64,000 bases of DNA from Paraflavitalea sp. CAU 1676 (GCF_029223285.1 NZ_JARHUJ010000002.1:62001-126000); one strand, 5' to 3'. Positions 8,841-18,477 are shown, numbered from the stretch's first letter. Translations and numbers: made by a program. Notes: generated by a model not told the origin, from the sequence alone.

Positions 8841-8848
8841 TACCTTTG
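8841..8848 (+). promoter_or_regulatory. Bacteroidota -7 box TACCTTTG for HMG-CoA lyase gene
   Basis: Exact TAnnTTTG match ending 18 bases before the ATG at 8867. Its place decides between that ATG and the in-frame upstream codons from 8807, which would lie before the transcript. Confidence 0.6.
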
Positions 8849-8866
8849 CTTCCCAAAAAGGCAATT

Positions 8867-9730
8867 ATGCAGGAATTGGTTAAGCTTGTTGAATGTCCAA
8901 GGGATGCCATGCAGGGCTGGAAGTCATTTATCCCTACGGAAGAGAAGGTTGACTACCTCAATACTTTACTGCAGGTAGGTTTCGATACGCTCGATTGCGG
9001 CAGTTTTGTGTCGGCCAAGGCAATCCCGCAAATGGTCGATACGAAGGAGGTGCTGGCCCGGCTGGACCTCAGCGGCTCCAACACGAGGTTGCTGACGATC
9101 GTTGCCAATGAGCGTGGGGCGCAGGATGCAGTAGCTTTTGAGCAGGTGAGTTTCCTCGGCTTCCCCTTCTCCATCTCCGAGACTTTTCAATTGCGTAATA
9201 CGAATAGCACCATCGCCGCTTCGCTCGGGCGGGTGCAGGAGATCCAGAACCTGTGCATTAAATCGGGCAAGCAATTGGTAGTATATATATCCATGGGTTT
9301 TGGTAATCCTTATGGCGATCCTTATTCGGCAGAACTGGTATTCGAGTGGGTCGATAAACTGGTGGCGATGGATATCGGCATCATTTCACTGGCGGATACG
9401 GTGGGTGTTGCCACGCCGCAGCAGGTGCGTTCGATCACGGAATACCTGGTAAAAGCTTTACCCAATACCGAGATCGGGGTGCATTTACACGCTGCGCCGC
9501 TGAACCAGCAGGCCAAACTGGAAGCTGCTGTACAAGCCGGCTGCCGCCGGATAGACGGTGCCCTGAAAGGCATTGGCGGCTGCCCCATGGCCAATGACGA
9601 CCTGGTGGGCAATATGAACACGGAATGGATGATCGGTTACCTTGAACTATCCGGACTGCTGCCTGTATTGAATACAGAGGCCTTGCTGAAGGCCAGCCGC
9701 CAGGCAGATGTTATCTTTGCTGCACATTAA
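8867..9730 (+). CDS. Hydroxymethylglutaryl-CoA lyase family protein
   Basis: A 287-residue DRE-TIM metallolyase. Visible: the N-terminal VECPRDAMQGW (Arg-Asp of the active site), TLDCGSFVSAKAIPQMVDT (matches the EVTSFVSPKWVPQMAD region), the metal-binding HLHAAP and the GIGGCPMANDD loop that carries the catalytic cysteine. The expected reaction is cleavage of HMG-CoA to acetoacetate and acetyl-CoA in leucine and ketone-body metabolism. Start at 8867 is supported by the -7 box. The GSCFA gene follows after about 30 bases and is probably in the same transcript. Confidence 0.9.
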   Translation: MQELVKLVECPRDAMQGWKSFIPTEEKVDYLNTLLQVGFDTLDCGSFVSAKAIPQMVDTKEVLARLDLSGSNTRLLTIVANERGAQDAVAFEQVSFLGFPFSISETFQLRNTNSTIAASLGRVQEIQNLCIKSGKQLVVYISMGFGNPYGDPYSAELVFEWVDKLVAMDIGIISLADTVGVATPQQVRSITEYLVKALPNTEIGVHLHAAPLNQQAKLEAAVQAGCRRIDGALKGIGGCPMANDDLVGNMNTEWMIGYLELSGLLPVLNTEALLKASRQADVIFAAH

Positions 9731-9760
9731 CGTTTTGCTGATCATTTCAACGTGGTGACT

Positions 9761-10798
9761 ATGGACTTCATGTTAGATATCAATATTCCCGCTCCCAAAG
9801 ACCTGGTCAATTACCGGGAACCCATTTTATTGACCGGCTCCTGCTTTACCGAACATATCGGCAACAGCTTGCAGGATTTGAAGTTTGATGTGCTGCAGAA
9901 TCCCAATGGTATCTTGTTTGATCCCGCCAGTGTGGCTGCCAGCCTGGTGTCGTACGTACAGAATAAACAATATTCAGCGAGTGACCTGTTTCACCTGCAC
10001 GAAGTGTGGCAAAGCTGGCATCACCATAGCCGGTTTTCGCATGTTGATTGGGAGGAAAGCCTGCAAATGATCAATGCTTCGCAGCAACGCGCCCATGACT
10101 TTCTAAAAAGAGCTAAATGGCTCATCATAACGCTGGGTAGTGCCTTTTCTTACCGCTTAACAGATAATGCTCCTGCCGATGCGCAGATTGGTTTTGATAC
10201 TACGGGCAGTGTGGCCCCGGGCCGGGATCATGCGGTGGCCAATTGTCACCGGGCGCCGGGCCAGTGGTTCCGCAAACACCTGATGACGATCGAGGAGATC
10301 AATACGGTGCTTGATAATAGTCTTTACCAGGTGCTGAAGTTCAATCCTTCGCTACGCGTAATTTTTACCGTGAGCCCGGTGCGGCATATCCGTGATGGGG
10401 TAGTGGATAATAACCGTAGCAAGGCCCGCCTGCTGGAAGTGGTTCACCATTTGGTCAATAAGTTTGACCGCATGTATTATTTCCCGGCCTATGAGCTGGT
10501 GATCGACGTATTGCGGGATTACCGCTTCTACGATATCGATATGGTGCATCCCAATTACCCGGCTACGAGTTTTGTGCTGGAGCATTTCATGAAAAATTAT
10601 ACCGATGCGGAGTCGCAACAGGCGGCGGCGGAAGTGCAGAAGATCGTGATTGCCCGAAAGCACAAACCCTTTCACCCCGCTACGGAAGCGCATAAGAAAT
10701 TTCTGGCGAGCCACGCCGTAAAAGCAAAAGAGTTGCAGGAGCGTTATCCATTCCTTAACCTCGAAGAAGAGATCAGGTACTTCAATAGTATGCTGTGA
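9761..10798 (+). CDS. GSCFA domain protein
   Basis: A 345-residue protein with the defining GSCFTEHIG motif near residue 26 and LLTGSCF context, followed by NPNGILFDP and the middle block IITLGSAFSYRL. GSCFA proteins are related to SGNH/GDSL-like esterases (the GSC serine-containing loop and a late DMVHPNYPA with Asp and His in the position of a catalytic pair), but no activity has been established. No signal peptide. The ATG at 9761 is chosen; two in-frame GTG codons (9752, 9755) could also serve. It follows the HMG-CoA lyase gene and converges with the phosphotransferase gene, whose stop lies next to its own. Confidence 0.85.
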   Translation: MDFMLDINIPAPKDLVNYREPILLTGSCFTEHIGNSLQDLKFDVLQNPNGILFDPASVAASLVSYVQNKQYSASDLFHLHEVWQSWHHHSRFSHVDWEESLQMINASQQRAHDFLKRAKWLIITLGSAFSYRLTDNAPADAQIGFDTTGSVAPGRDHAVANCHRAPGQWFRKHLMTIEEINTVLDNSLYQVLKFNPSLRVIFTVSPVRHIRDGVVDNNRSKARLLEVVHHLVNKFDRMYYFPAYELVIDVLRDYRFYDIDMVHPNYPATSFVLEHFMKNYTDAESQQAAAEVQKIVIARKHKPFHPATEAHKKFLASHAVKAKELQERYPFLNLEEEIRYFNSML

Positions 10799-11887
10799 TC
10801 AATAAACGCGCTGTCTTTGAACCTGGACGATCCCTTCTTCGCGTAAATATTCTTCCAATCTTTCCAGTAAGATCAATTGGTTCAATGCCCGGTTCAGGTT
10901 CTGTTCGGGGTAAGTGGTTTTGTAGTAAATGTCTTCGTTGAGGTAGTCGGCTACAAAGCGGAGCGACTGCATGTACACCATGATGAGGCCGGCCTGGTGA
11001 ATGTTCTCTTTTTCGGCAGGTGTAAGGTTATCGCCAATACCCTGCAGGTAACCGGCTATGATGGCTTTGTAAAAGTCGCCATTGATAGCGATGGCTTCCC
11101 ATTCGGTACTGTTCTCATCGCGGGTGGGGCTCATGCTGCGGATCATATCGCCCACATCAGAGAAAAAGAGGCCGGGCATTACAGTGTCGAGGTCCACCGG
11201 GCAAAGGGCCTGATCGGTATTGACATCGAGCAGGATATTGCTGAGTTTGCAGTCGTGGTGCATCACGCGCGTGAGGAAGTCGGCCGGCTGCTGCTGCACT
11301 TTTTCATAGAACTGTACGAGGTGTATACGTTGTCTCAGTTCGGCAATGATGTGGGTGGAGCGGAGCAGGCGCTGCATAGAGGCCTGCGCTACGGCTTTTT
11401 CAAACTGGCTGTACCGCAAAGCTAGATCGTGGAAGTGGGGGATGATGGCCTCTAGTTGCGAGGTATCTATCTTATTGAGCGAACGGGTAAAATGACCAAA
11501 GCATTCCGCAGTCTTGAAAACTTCTTCTGCGGTATTGGGAATGGTTTGTGTGTAAGAGCCATTGATGAATCCGGTGGCCCGCCAAAATAGTTGGTTGGGT
11601 TCATCGATCCAGTACCAGTTGCCTTCGTGGGTAGCGATGAGCGGGGCAAGTTTGAGTCCGTCGCCGTTGACGATGCCGTCATACACGAGCTTGTAATTGT
11701 GTATGAGGTTTTCGGGATGACGGAATAGCTGCCTGTTGATGCTTTGCAGCACGATGGCCTGGCTGGCGCCCTCGCCGCTATATTCCACTTTATAGGTATG
11801 GTGAATGAGTCCGTTACCAAGACTGGTAACTTTGGGTGTTCCCTGCCCAAAATGCCGGGCCGCCGATTCTATTATGCTAAGGTTCAT
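10799..11887 (-). CDS. Aminoglycoside phosphotransferase-family small-molecule kinase (possible N-acetylhexosamine kinase)
   Basis: A 362-residue kinase-fold protein. The catalytic loop HHDCKLSNILLD (HxDxxxxN) and the metal-binding PVDLDTVMPG (DxD) are intact; the N-terminal lobe has GNGLIHHTYKV, a glycine-rich nucleotide loop. The length and the VDLDT motif resemble N-acetylhexosamine 1-kinases such as bifidobacterial NahK, and the neighbour 59 bases upstream is a GH109-type protein, whose family releases N-acetylgalactosamine. An amino-sugar salvage kinase is therefore a reasonable inference, but homoserine- or choline-kinase-like roles cannot be excluded. Confidence 0.78.
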   Translation of the reverse strand: MNLSIIESAARHFGQGTPKVTSLGNGLIHHTYKVEYSGEGASQAIVLQSINRQLFRHPENLIHNYKLVYDGIVNGDGLKLAPLIATHEGNWYWIDEPNQLFWRATGFINGSYTQTIPNTAEEVFKTAECFGHFTRSLNKIDTSQLEAIIPHFHDLALRYSQFEKAVAQASMQRLLRSTHIIAELRQRIHLVQFYEKVQQQPADFLTRVMHHDCKLSNILLDVNTDQALCPVDLDTVMPGLFFSDVGDMIRSMSPTRDENSTEWEAIAINGDFYKAIIAGYLQGIGDNLTPAEKENIHQAGLIMVYMQSLRFVADYLNEDIYYKTTYPEQNLNRALNQLILLERLEEYLREEGIVQVQRQRVY

Positions 11888-11946
11888 AAATGTTTTACCT
11901 GTTCTTCACGAAATCCTGTTCTTATTCTATTGTTTGTCGCTGGGTC

Positions 11947-13296
11947 TTAATACTGGTCGTTCAAGGCGAAATCGTTCTTACGGTACATCCATTGTCCGCC
12001 GGTGAAATCGGGGAATTCGACCGTCTGGTTGCCCTTTTCGATGCTCATTTCGCTGAGCGGGGTGATGGCGCTCCAGGCGGCTGCATCGTACACGTCCATG
12101 GGCGTTGGCGTTTTGCGTTTGATGGATTCTACGAACGCATGCAGTACGAAGAAGTCCATGCCTCCATGTCCGGCGCCTTCGGTTTCCTTGCTCCAGCGTT
12201 TCCACAGCGGGTGGTCGTATTTATCCAGGTAGCTTTTGGCTTCTTCCCACTGGTGTGGTTTGGGGCTCACGCCTTCGATATAGATTGAACGGTTGACATC
12301 CATCCACAGCCCTTTGGTTCCCTGTACCCGGAAGCCCAACGAGTAGGGGCGGGGCAGGTTGGTATCGTGCTGCAGCAGGATGGTTTCGCCGTTGGCGCAA
12401 CGTATCTGCGTGGTGACCACATCGCCCAGTTTGAACTCAACCTTTGCATTGGGGTGCTGTTCGCCGCCCTTCTTTACAATATAGTCATGCAAACCTCTTG
12501 CCTTGGTGGAGAAGCTAGACAACGATACGAAGCGGTTGCCGCGGTTGATATCGATCATGGTGGCTACCGGGCCAATTCCATGTGTGGGATAGAGGTCGCC
12601 GTTGCGGTGTACGGAGTGGTTGGTGCGCCAGCGGGCTTCGGAGAAGCCCTTTTCGCCAAACTCAACACCGTGTCCGTATGGTTCTTTGCCATCGTTGAAT
12701 TTTACTTCGCGCAGGTCGTGCTGGTAGCCGCCTTGCAGGTGCAGGATCTCCCCAAAGAGGCCCTGGCGTACCATGTTGAGCACGGCCATCACATCGCGGC
12801 GATAGCAAACGTTCTCCATCATCATCACCTGTGCGTGGTGGTGTTCGGCTGCCTTTACAACATCCCAGTGGTCTTGCATGGTGATGCCGAGGATCACTTC
12901 GGTGCCGATGTATTTGATGCCGGCTTCGAGGGTGCCGATGATCATGGGCGTATGCATCTCCCAGGGAGTGGCGATGATGACACCGTCGAGCCCTTTGAGT
13001 GCTACCATTTTCTTCCAGGCACTGGGATCGCCTTTGAATATCTGGGGGGTAGGTTTACCCGATTTTTTGATAAGGTCGAGCGACATCTGCAGCATGCGGT
13101 CGTCGATATCGCAGATGGCCACCACTTCTACGTCGCTGCGGCGCAGGGCGTTATCGAGGTGATTTTGTCCGCGTAAGCCAACTCCAATAAAAGCCAGCCG
13201 TACTTTTTGTTGTTGGGCAAATACCTGGCTGGGCGAGAGGATGGCAAATCCGGCTGTTGCAAGTCCGGCGTTTCTGACAAATGATCTGCGATTCAT
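11947..13296 (-). CDS. GH109-type Gfo/Idh/MocA protein with Tat-like signal
   Basis: A 449-residue exported NAD-dependent oxidoreductase-fold protein. It begins MNRRSFVRNAGLATAGFAIL, with a twin-arginine signal; the ATG at 13296 is chosen because upstream in-frame residues precede this signal. The Rossmann motif IGVGLRGQNHL, the block ATPWEMHTPM, MMENVCYRRDVMAVLNMVRQG and YPTHGIGPVATM match glycoside hydrolase family 109, which removes alpha-linked N-acetylgalactosamine by an NAD-dependent mechanism. Family assignment is good; the substrate is inferred. It is the first gene of a pair with the phosphotransferase downstream. Confidence 0.85.
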   Translation of the reverse strand: MNRRSFVRNAGLATAGFAILSPSQVFAQQQKVRLAFIGVGLRGQNHLDNALRRSDVEVVAICDIDDRMLQMSLDLIKKSGKPTPQIFKGDPSAWKKMVALKGLDGVIIATPWEMHTPMIIGTLEAGIKYIGTEVILGITMQDHWDVVKAAEHHHAQVMMMENVCYRRDVMAVLNMVRQGLFGEILHLQGGYQHDLREVKFNDGKEPYGHGVEFGEKGFSEARWRTNHSVHRNGDLYPTHGIGPVATMIDINRGNRFVSLSSFSTKARGLHDYIVKKGGEQHPNAKVEFKLGDVVTTQIRCANGETILLQHDTNLPRPYSLGFRVQGTKGLWMDVNRSIYIEGVSPKPHQWEEAKSYLDKYDHPLWKRWSKETEGAGHGGMDFFVLHAFVESIKRKTPTPMDVYDAAAWSAITPLSEMSIEKGNQTVEFPDFTGGQWMYRKNDFALNDQY

Positions 13297-13583
13297 ACGG
13301 GAAATAATTTGATGTGCGTTAGCGGGGAGCAAAGTAGATAAAATTGCTGAAAGGCAGGCTGCTAGGGCGAAATCTTGCGCAATCGTATGTTTTTGGGAGG
13401 GGCATCCGGAGGCAGTGGGAGAAGGGTGTGCATGAGCCGGTCAGCAGGCTGTTGCTGCTGCCTTTCTTACTGCTGGCGCATCAATTTAAACGGATGACGC
13501 CCGATATTGAACGGTTGGGTGACCCGGAAAGGATCAGGTGCCAATAAAGGGTATTGGTTACCGTTTTTGATGTTAAACAAAAG

Positions 13584-16256
13584 ATGGCATCCTACCTGCA
13601 AAAATGGAAAGCTATAGGGGAAGCGAATGACGTTGTTGCGGCACTGACAGATCATTTCAGTTATTTGGTAGATGTGGGTGGATTTGAGCCTGTATTGCAC
13701 GCTTTGATGCGGGAAGTGGTGGATGTGAAATATACGGAGGAATACCTTGCGGTGAAGTTTCGTGGCAATGAGACCCTGCTTGCGTATGCGCCCCTGGAGG
13801 AGATTCCAGACCATTATCACGATAGTTACCGGAAGCTTCTTGAGCAACACCGGCTCATTGAATTAGAACAGCAGCGCATTTTATTAGGTGAGCATGGCTA
13901 CATTGATGAACTGGATGGTTGGTATGATGCTTTTGAGGAAGCGGAATTGCCAGCGGGCATTACCCGGGAGATGATTGTTTGCCCGATTTGGGACTATTCC
14001 GATTGTTGGGCCTACCATCCATCGGAGAAGAATGACTTTGCTGAGCCGGTTATCTATTTCCTTTCTCATGAAAGTATCGAGATCAGCAGGCCGCAACCTT
14101 TTAATGCCGGATCTCTGTTCCTGAAGCGATGTGTGGAGGTACTGGAGCTGGATGTTGCGGTACCAGCGGTGTTGGGTGGTGGCGATGCAGAAGTGTGGTA
14201 TAATGGTCTGGACGATACCTGGAAGTCGCTGCTGGCTGAACAACTTTGCGTGGATAATGCCGCCTCGGCCTCGAAGGCGCTGACCGCAAATTCTCTCTTC
14301 ATTAATAATAAAAGCAGGATCAGCTCTCTTGAGCCGATCCGGATGATGAATCGCCTCGAAGAGATCAACTGCGATGCGGAAGGTGTTACAAACCTGTCGC
14401 CGCTTGCCGGTTTGCGTTTCCTGAAGGAGTTGAGATTTTCAGGTAAGGGGATCACTGATTTTTCTCCTATCAATGAAATGACTGGTTTAACTGCGCTGAA
14501 TCTTTCAGGGACTTCCATCGGTAGCCTGACTTCGCTGAACAAGCTGACCCAGTTGAGATACCTCGATGTACAAGGGACAATGATCAATGATATATCCTGG
14601 TTATCCAATTTTCCTAAACTGACGCGGTTAAGCATTGTTCGTACTAAGGTGAAAGACCTTTCGCCGGTTAGGTGTCTTTCTCAACTGGAAGACCTGAATA
14701 TTGCCGCCACTGCTGTCACGGACTTTGGTGTTCTTAACGAGCTGTTTTCGTTGAAGATATTGAGGGCCGATGAAACATCGATGGCAGTATTGCCTGTTCA
14801 ACGAGGGAAGATCCATATTGTGACCTGCAGGAAGACGCGGGTTTCGTTTCGGGAGTATCTGCGGTTTAGCAGTTTGGGGTTGCCGGATGACGAAGACTTT
14901 AGTATTACAATGTATAGTGATCATAACCAATCGGCTCAGGCCTTTTTGGAGGGGATGGAAAGTTTAACCGGAACGGTTGATGAGCTGATCGATACAATAA
15001 CAACACTGGTCAACAATTTTCTCCTTGCCGCTCTGAAGAACGAGGAGGACAAGCCGCTTTGTAACCGGCTGATGAGAGCCTATTTCAAAGTGGTTCCTGG
15101 TGGTGGAGATGTCAAGTTCCGGGAAGAACTGGCGGCCAACGCATTGGTGGCTCTCATGCGGCAAGCGTTGGATGAAGGAACTGGAAGACAGTTGTTTGAT
15201 CAAATGATAGGCGAATCCATCGGTTTACCAAGGCTAGCATTTAACCTGGCTTGTTATCATGCCATGCGTGGCGAAAAGGATCAACTGATACGGTTTATGA
15301 CATTGACCCTTCAAAAAGGATATGACCCTGCCCGGTTCCGTACAGAAAAAGACTTTACGGCTTTCCAGGAAGACGGGGATTTTCTTGCTTTGCTGGCCAA
15401 TCCACCATTGCCGGAGCCTTCGGATGATCCTATCGGGTGGTGGGAATGTTTACCTTCTGAGTTGAAAGATGCCATCGATTATCAATTGGATCCGGAGAGC
15501 GCCGACAGTATTCTTGCTTTCCTGCAGCAACCGGAGGTAAACATTTATTATCGTGGTGCGAGGAGCCTGGCTCCGCTCAAATATATCAAAGGGCTTAGCA
15601 GGCTGACGTTAAATATGTGTAAAGCAGAATCATTGGAGCAGCTGGCGCCGTTAGAGAATTTGAAGGAGCTGGAATATGAATATTTGCAGGGTGTGGCGGG
15701 GGTACAATATAAAGACATCAGTTCGCTGGCGGGTTTAAAAAACCTGGAAGTACTAAAACTGAGGCGAAACCTGGTAGAAGAGATCAGCTCATTGAAAGGT
15801 TTGTTGCAATTAAAATATCTTGACTTGTGGGGAAGTCCGGTGACGGATCCGGCACCCCTGGCAGGATTGATAAATCTTGAATCATTGTTGATTACCATTA
15901 AGGAGGACGTGGTGGTGGATCTATCGTTTCTGGCTAAACTCCAAAAGCTTGGTTATTGTTCGTTGAGTACTTTCAAAGGGAAGTTCAAAGCGGCGTCACT
16001 TGAGGGGGTAAGTGGGCTGATGGCTGTAAAGACGCTTTATCTTGATGACATGATCTCTGTAGATGGGCGGCCATTTTCATTGGCGCCACTTGCCGGACTA
16101 AAGAATTTACAATCCCTTTCGCTGCATGGTGTTCCTTTTGATAACCTGGAGCCTTTGTATGCCCTAAAGAATTTACAATCTTTATCTATCGCCAACCCTA
16201 CGGAGGCTGTGAAGGCTGCTGTGCGGGAGCATATGCCCTGGTGTAAGCTTGGTTAG
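13584..16256 (+). CDS. Large leucine-rich-repeat protein with an internal TPR-like segment
   Basis: An 890-residue protein without signal peptide or membrane segment, so probably cytoplasmic. Order: an unrecognised acidic N-terminal domain (to about 210) with PIWDYSDCWAYHPS and VIYFLSHE, faintly like SMI1/KNR4 (SUKH) domains; a first internalin-like LRR array (about 235-400; units such as LSPLAGLRFLKELRFSG); a helical linker; a TPR-like stretch (about 550-610; AFNLACYHAMRGEKDQLIRF...EDGDFLALL); and a second LRR array (about 660-880). ATG 13584 is preferred; a TTG at 13554 would add ten residues. Partner binding is likely, but no function is known. The 287 bases upstream hold only an unsupported 67-codon frame. 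Confidence 0.82.
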   Translation: MASYLQKWKAIGEANDVVAALTDHFSYLVDVGGFEPVLHALMREVVDVKYTEEYLAVKFRGNETLLAYAPLEEIPDHYHDSYRKLLEQHRLIELEQQRILLGEHGYIDELDGWYDAFEEAELPAGITREMIVCPIWDYSDCWAYHPSEKNDFAEPVIYFLSHESIEISRPQPFNAGSLFLKRCVEVLELDVAVPAVLGGGDAEVWYNGLDDTWKSLLAEQLCVDNAASASKALTANSLFINNKSRISSLEPIRMMNRLEEINCDAEGVTNLSPLAGLRFLKELRFSGKGITDFSPINEMTGLTALNLSGTSIGSLTSLNKLTQLRYLDVQGTMINDISWLSNFPKLTRLSIVRTKVKDLSPVRCLSQLEDLNIAATAVTDFGVLNELFSLKILRADETSMAVLPVQRGKIHIVTCRKTRVSFREYLRFSSLGLPDDEDFSITMYSDHNQSAQAFLEGMESLTGTVDELIDTITTLVNNFLLAALKNEEDKPLCNRLMRAYFKVVPGGGDVKFREELAANALVALMRQALDEGTGRQLFDQMIGESIGLPRLAFNLACYHAMRGEKDQLIRFMTLTLQKGYDPARFRTEKDFTAFQEDGDFLALLANPPLPEPSDDPIGWWECLPSELKDAIDYQLDPESADSILAFLQQPEVNIYYRGARSLAPLKYIKGLSRLTLNMCKAESLEQLAPLENLKELEYEYLQGVAGVQYKDISSLAGLKNLEVLKLRRNLVEEISSLKGLLQLKYLDLWGSPVTDPAPLAGLINLESLLITIKEDVVVDLSFLAKLQKLGYCSLSTFKGKFKAASLEGVSGLMAVKTLYLDDMISVDGRPFSLAPLAGLKNLQSLSLHGVPFDNLEPLYALKNLQSLSIANPTEAVKAAVREHMPWCKLG

Positions 16257-16279
16257 GAAAAGGATGTTTTCCGGGCAAT

Positions 16280-16313
16280 AAAAAAGTCCCCCGATTTCAG
16301 GATCGGCAGGACT
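16280..16313 (-). terminator. Intrinsic terminator of argS
   Basis: On the minus strand a stem formed by AGTCC and CCGAT arms with their complements GGACT and ATCGG is followed by six T residues, 23 bases after the argS stop. It sits between two convergent genes; the other strand lacks a T run. Confidence 0.85.
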
Positions 16314-16335
16314 GAACATAATTATTGAGATGCGT

Positions 16336-18222
16336 TTACATTCTTTCAGGAACGCGGATGCCGAGGATGTGCATAGAGGACCCTATGACGTTTACAGCCA
16401 TCTGGCAAAGCTGTAGCCTCAGTTCTTTCTTTTCTTCCGTTTCGGCTGTCAATACCCGAAGTGCGGTAACAAATGTACTGAAGGTTTGTGCGAGCTTATA
16501 GGTATAAACAGCAATTGCCGACGGGTTCATTTCAATCCTGGCCTGTTCCAGTACAGCAGGGTACTTCTCCAGCTCAATGATTACATTTTTCTCGAGCGGG
16601 AGCAGTGCTGAAGTGGAGGGCGTATTTTTAGGCTGCTCTTTCCTCAATATCGCACTAGTCCGTGCATAAGTGAATTGAATAAACGGTCCTGTAAATCCGT
16701 GGAAGTCGATCGATTCTTCGGGGTTGAAGACCATTCTCTTTTTGGGGTCTACACGCAGGAGGAAGAACTTAAGGGCGCCGAGTCCGATGGTATCGTATAA
16801 GCCTGCCAGTTCCGACTCATTGAAGTCTTTCACTTTGCCAAGCTCTTCTGTTTTCTGACGGGCAATGTCGACCATGCCATCTACCAGGTCATCTGCATCC
16901 ACTACGGTGCCTTCCCGGCTTTTCATTTTGCCGGTGGGCAGTTCCACCATGCCGTAGCTGAGGTGAAAGATGCCGTCGGCTGCGGGAAGACCAAGCTTCT
17001 GCGCAATCAACTTCAATACCTTGAAGTGATAGTTCTGTTCGTCGCCCACGACATAAATGCTTTCATCGCATTTGTATTCATTATACTTGAATACGGCCAG
17101 GCCGATATCCTGTGTAATATATACGGATGTGCCATCGCGACGGCGAACGATCTTCTGATCGAGACCATCGGCGGTAAGGTCGATCCATACACTGCCGTCT
17201 TCTTTTTGGAAGAATACGTCTTTCTTCAGTCCTTCTTCCACCAGGTCTTTACCCAGCAGGTAGGTATCGCTTTCGTAGTAGATCTTATCGAAATCGCTGC
17301 CGATGCGTTTATAGGTTTCATCGAAGCCGGCATATACCCAGCTGTTCATTTCTTTCCATAATGCCATCGTAGCGGCGTCGCCCTGTTCCCATTTCAGCAA
17401 CATCTCGCGCACTTCTTTCATGATGGGCGTATTGTTACGCACGATATCCCTGATCTCTTCGTGGATCTCGGCAGTCTTTTCCTTGTTACCCTCCAACTGG
17501 GGCAATTTGCCCAGGAACAGTTGCAGTTTATCCGCATCTTCTGTAGAGAAGCCTTCGATGGTGCCGGCCATTACCTTTTCGAGGATGGGGGCGGTTTGCG
17601 CTTTCAGTTCATTCTCAAACTTCACATAGTAGTCTCCTACCAGGTGGTCGCCCTTGGTGCCGGTTGTTTGCGGGGTGGCTCCGTTGCCGAACTTCTGCCA
17701 GGCGAGCATCGATTTACAGATATGTACGCCACGGTCGTTGACGATACAAGTCTTCACTACGTCATAGCCATTGGCCTTATAGATCTCGGCAATGCTCCAG
17801 CCGAGGAAATTGTTGCGCAGGTGACCCAAGTGCAGGGGTTTGTTGGTATTGGGGGAGGAGTATTCCACCATTACCTTTTCGCCTCTATGTGGATGCCTGC
17901 CGTATTGGGGATTGTTGTAATTGCCATGCAGGAATTCGAGCCAGTAGTTTTCGGAGAGGGTTAGGTTCAAAAATCCTTTGATGACGTTGAATTTGGTGAA
18001 CAGTCCGGGTTGTGCTGCCACCAATTGTTCGCCCAGTTCTTTTCCGAGGGCTTCGGGGCTTTTCCGGAGGCTTTTTACGAGTGCGAATAGCACTACGGTA
18101 TAGTCGCCTTCGAATTCGGGCTTGGTTTCGTTGATCTGGATAGCCGATGGCTCCAGGGTTACCTGAAATAATGATGCGATTTCCTTACTGACTGCCGATT
18201 GTATTGCCTGAACAACTGCCAT
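16336..18222 (-). CDS. argS: Arginyl-tRNA synthetase
   Basis: Charges tRNA-Arg with arginine. The 628-residue class I enzyme has an N-terminal additional domain (to about 110), the HIGH motif as HLGH in NKPLHLGHLRNNF, the KMSKS equivalent in GKMKSREGTVV, and a C-terminal helical anticodon-binding domain ending in HILGIRVPERM. The family lacks a canonical KMSKS lysine pattern, so the divergent form is normal. ATG 18222 is chosen; the seven codons upstream include weaker sequence. A -7 box lies 18 bases upstream and a terminator lies downstream, so argS is probably monocistronic. Confidence 0.97.
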   Translation of the reverse strand: MAVVQAIQSAVSKEIASLFQVTLEPSAIQINETKPEFEGDYTVVLFALVKSLRKSPEALGKELGEQLVAAQPGLFTKFNVIKGFLNLTLSENYWLEFLHGNYNNPQYGRHPHRGEKVMVEYSSPNTNKPLHLGHLRNNFLGWSIAEIYKANGYDVVKTCIVNDRGVHICKSMLAWQKFGNGATPQTTGTKGDHLVGDYYVKFENELKAQTAPILEKVMAGTIEGFSTEDADKLQLFLGKLPQLEGNKEKTAEIHEEIRDIVRNNTPIMKEVREMLLKWEQGDAATMALWKEMNSWVYAGFDETYKRIGSDFDKIYYESDTYLLGKDLVEEGLKKDVFFQKEDGSVWIDLTADGLDQKIVRRRDGTSVYITQDIGLAVFKYNEYKCDESIYVVGDEQNYHFKVLKLIAQKLGLPAADGIFHLSYGMVELPTGKMKSREGTVVDADDLVDGMVDIARQKTEELGKVKDFNESELAGLYDTIGLGALKFFLLRVDPKKRMVFNPEESIDFHGFTGPFIQFTYARTSAILRKEQPKNTPSTSALLPLEKNVIIELEKYPAVLEQARIEMNPSAIAVYTYKLAQTFSTFVTALRVLTAETEEKKELRLQLCQMAVNVIGSSMHILGIRVPERM

Positions 18223-18240
18223 GAATGATTTTTGAGGCTG

Positions 18241-18248
18241 CAAAAATA
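18241..18248 (-). promoter_or_regulatory. Bacteroidota -7 box TATTTTTG for argS
   Basis: Exact TAnnTTTG match on the minus strand, ending 18 bases upstream of the argS ATG at 18222. It overlaps the longer candidate start at 18243, which it argues against. Confidence 0.55.
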
Positions 18249-18442
18249 GGACAATGAAATCTTAGGTCCGCATTTTAGCGGAATTGAGGCGAAACTGGTA
18301 ATGGGGGAAGTAAAGTTAGTGATGGAGGCTAGTGCGGAAGGGTATGATGGGGCGGGGGCGGCGTTAACAGGAAAATAACAGCAGGCCCGAAAAAAGCGAT
18401 TTTGGAGCGATGAGGTGTCGATTTCAGGGATGCGGACGGTAA

Positions 18443-18477
18443 TAAAATCAAAAAGCTGCTCATATTTCAGAACAGCT
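18443..18477 (-). terminator. Orphan terminator-like hairpin
   Basis: On the minus strand AGCTGTTC pairs with GAGCAGCT (eight pairs, one G-U) around an eight-base loop, followed by a T-rich tail (TTTTTGATTTT). On the plus strand the stem has a C-A mismatch and no T run, so the minus strand is favoured. No gene on that strand lies upstream. Confidence 0.5.

Noticed and set aside
12367-13176. Plus-strand frame of 269 codons opposite the GH109-type gene
   Set aside because: Antisense shadow without family similarity.
13344-13547. Small plus-strand frame of 67 codons before the LRR gene
   Set aside because: Starts with TTG, has no promoter box and no recognisable similarity; possibly a decayed fragment but not supportable.
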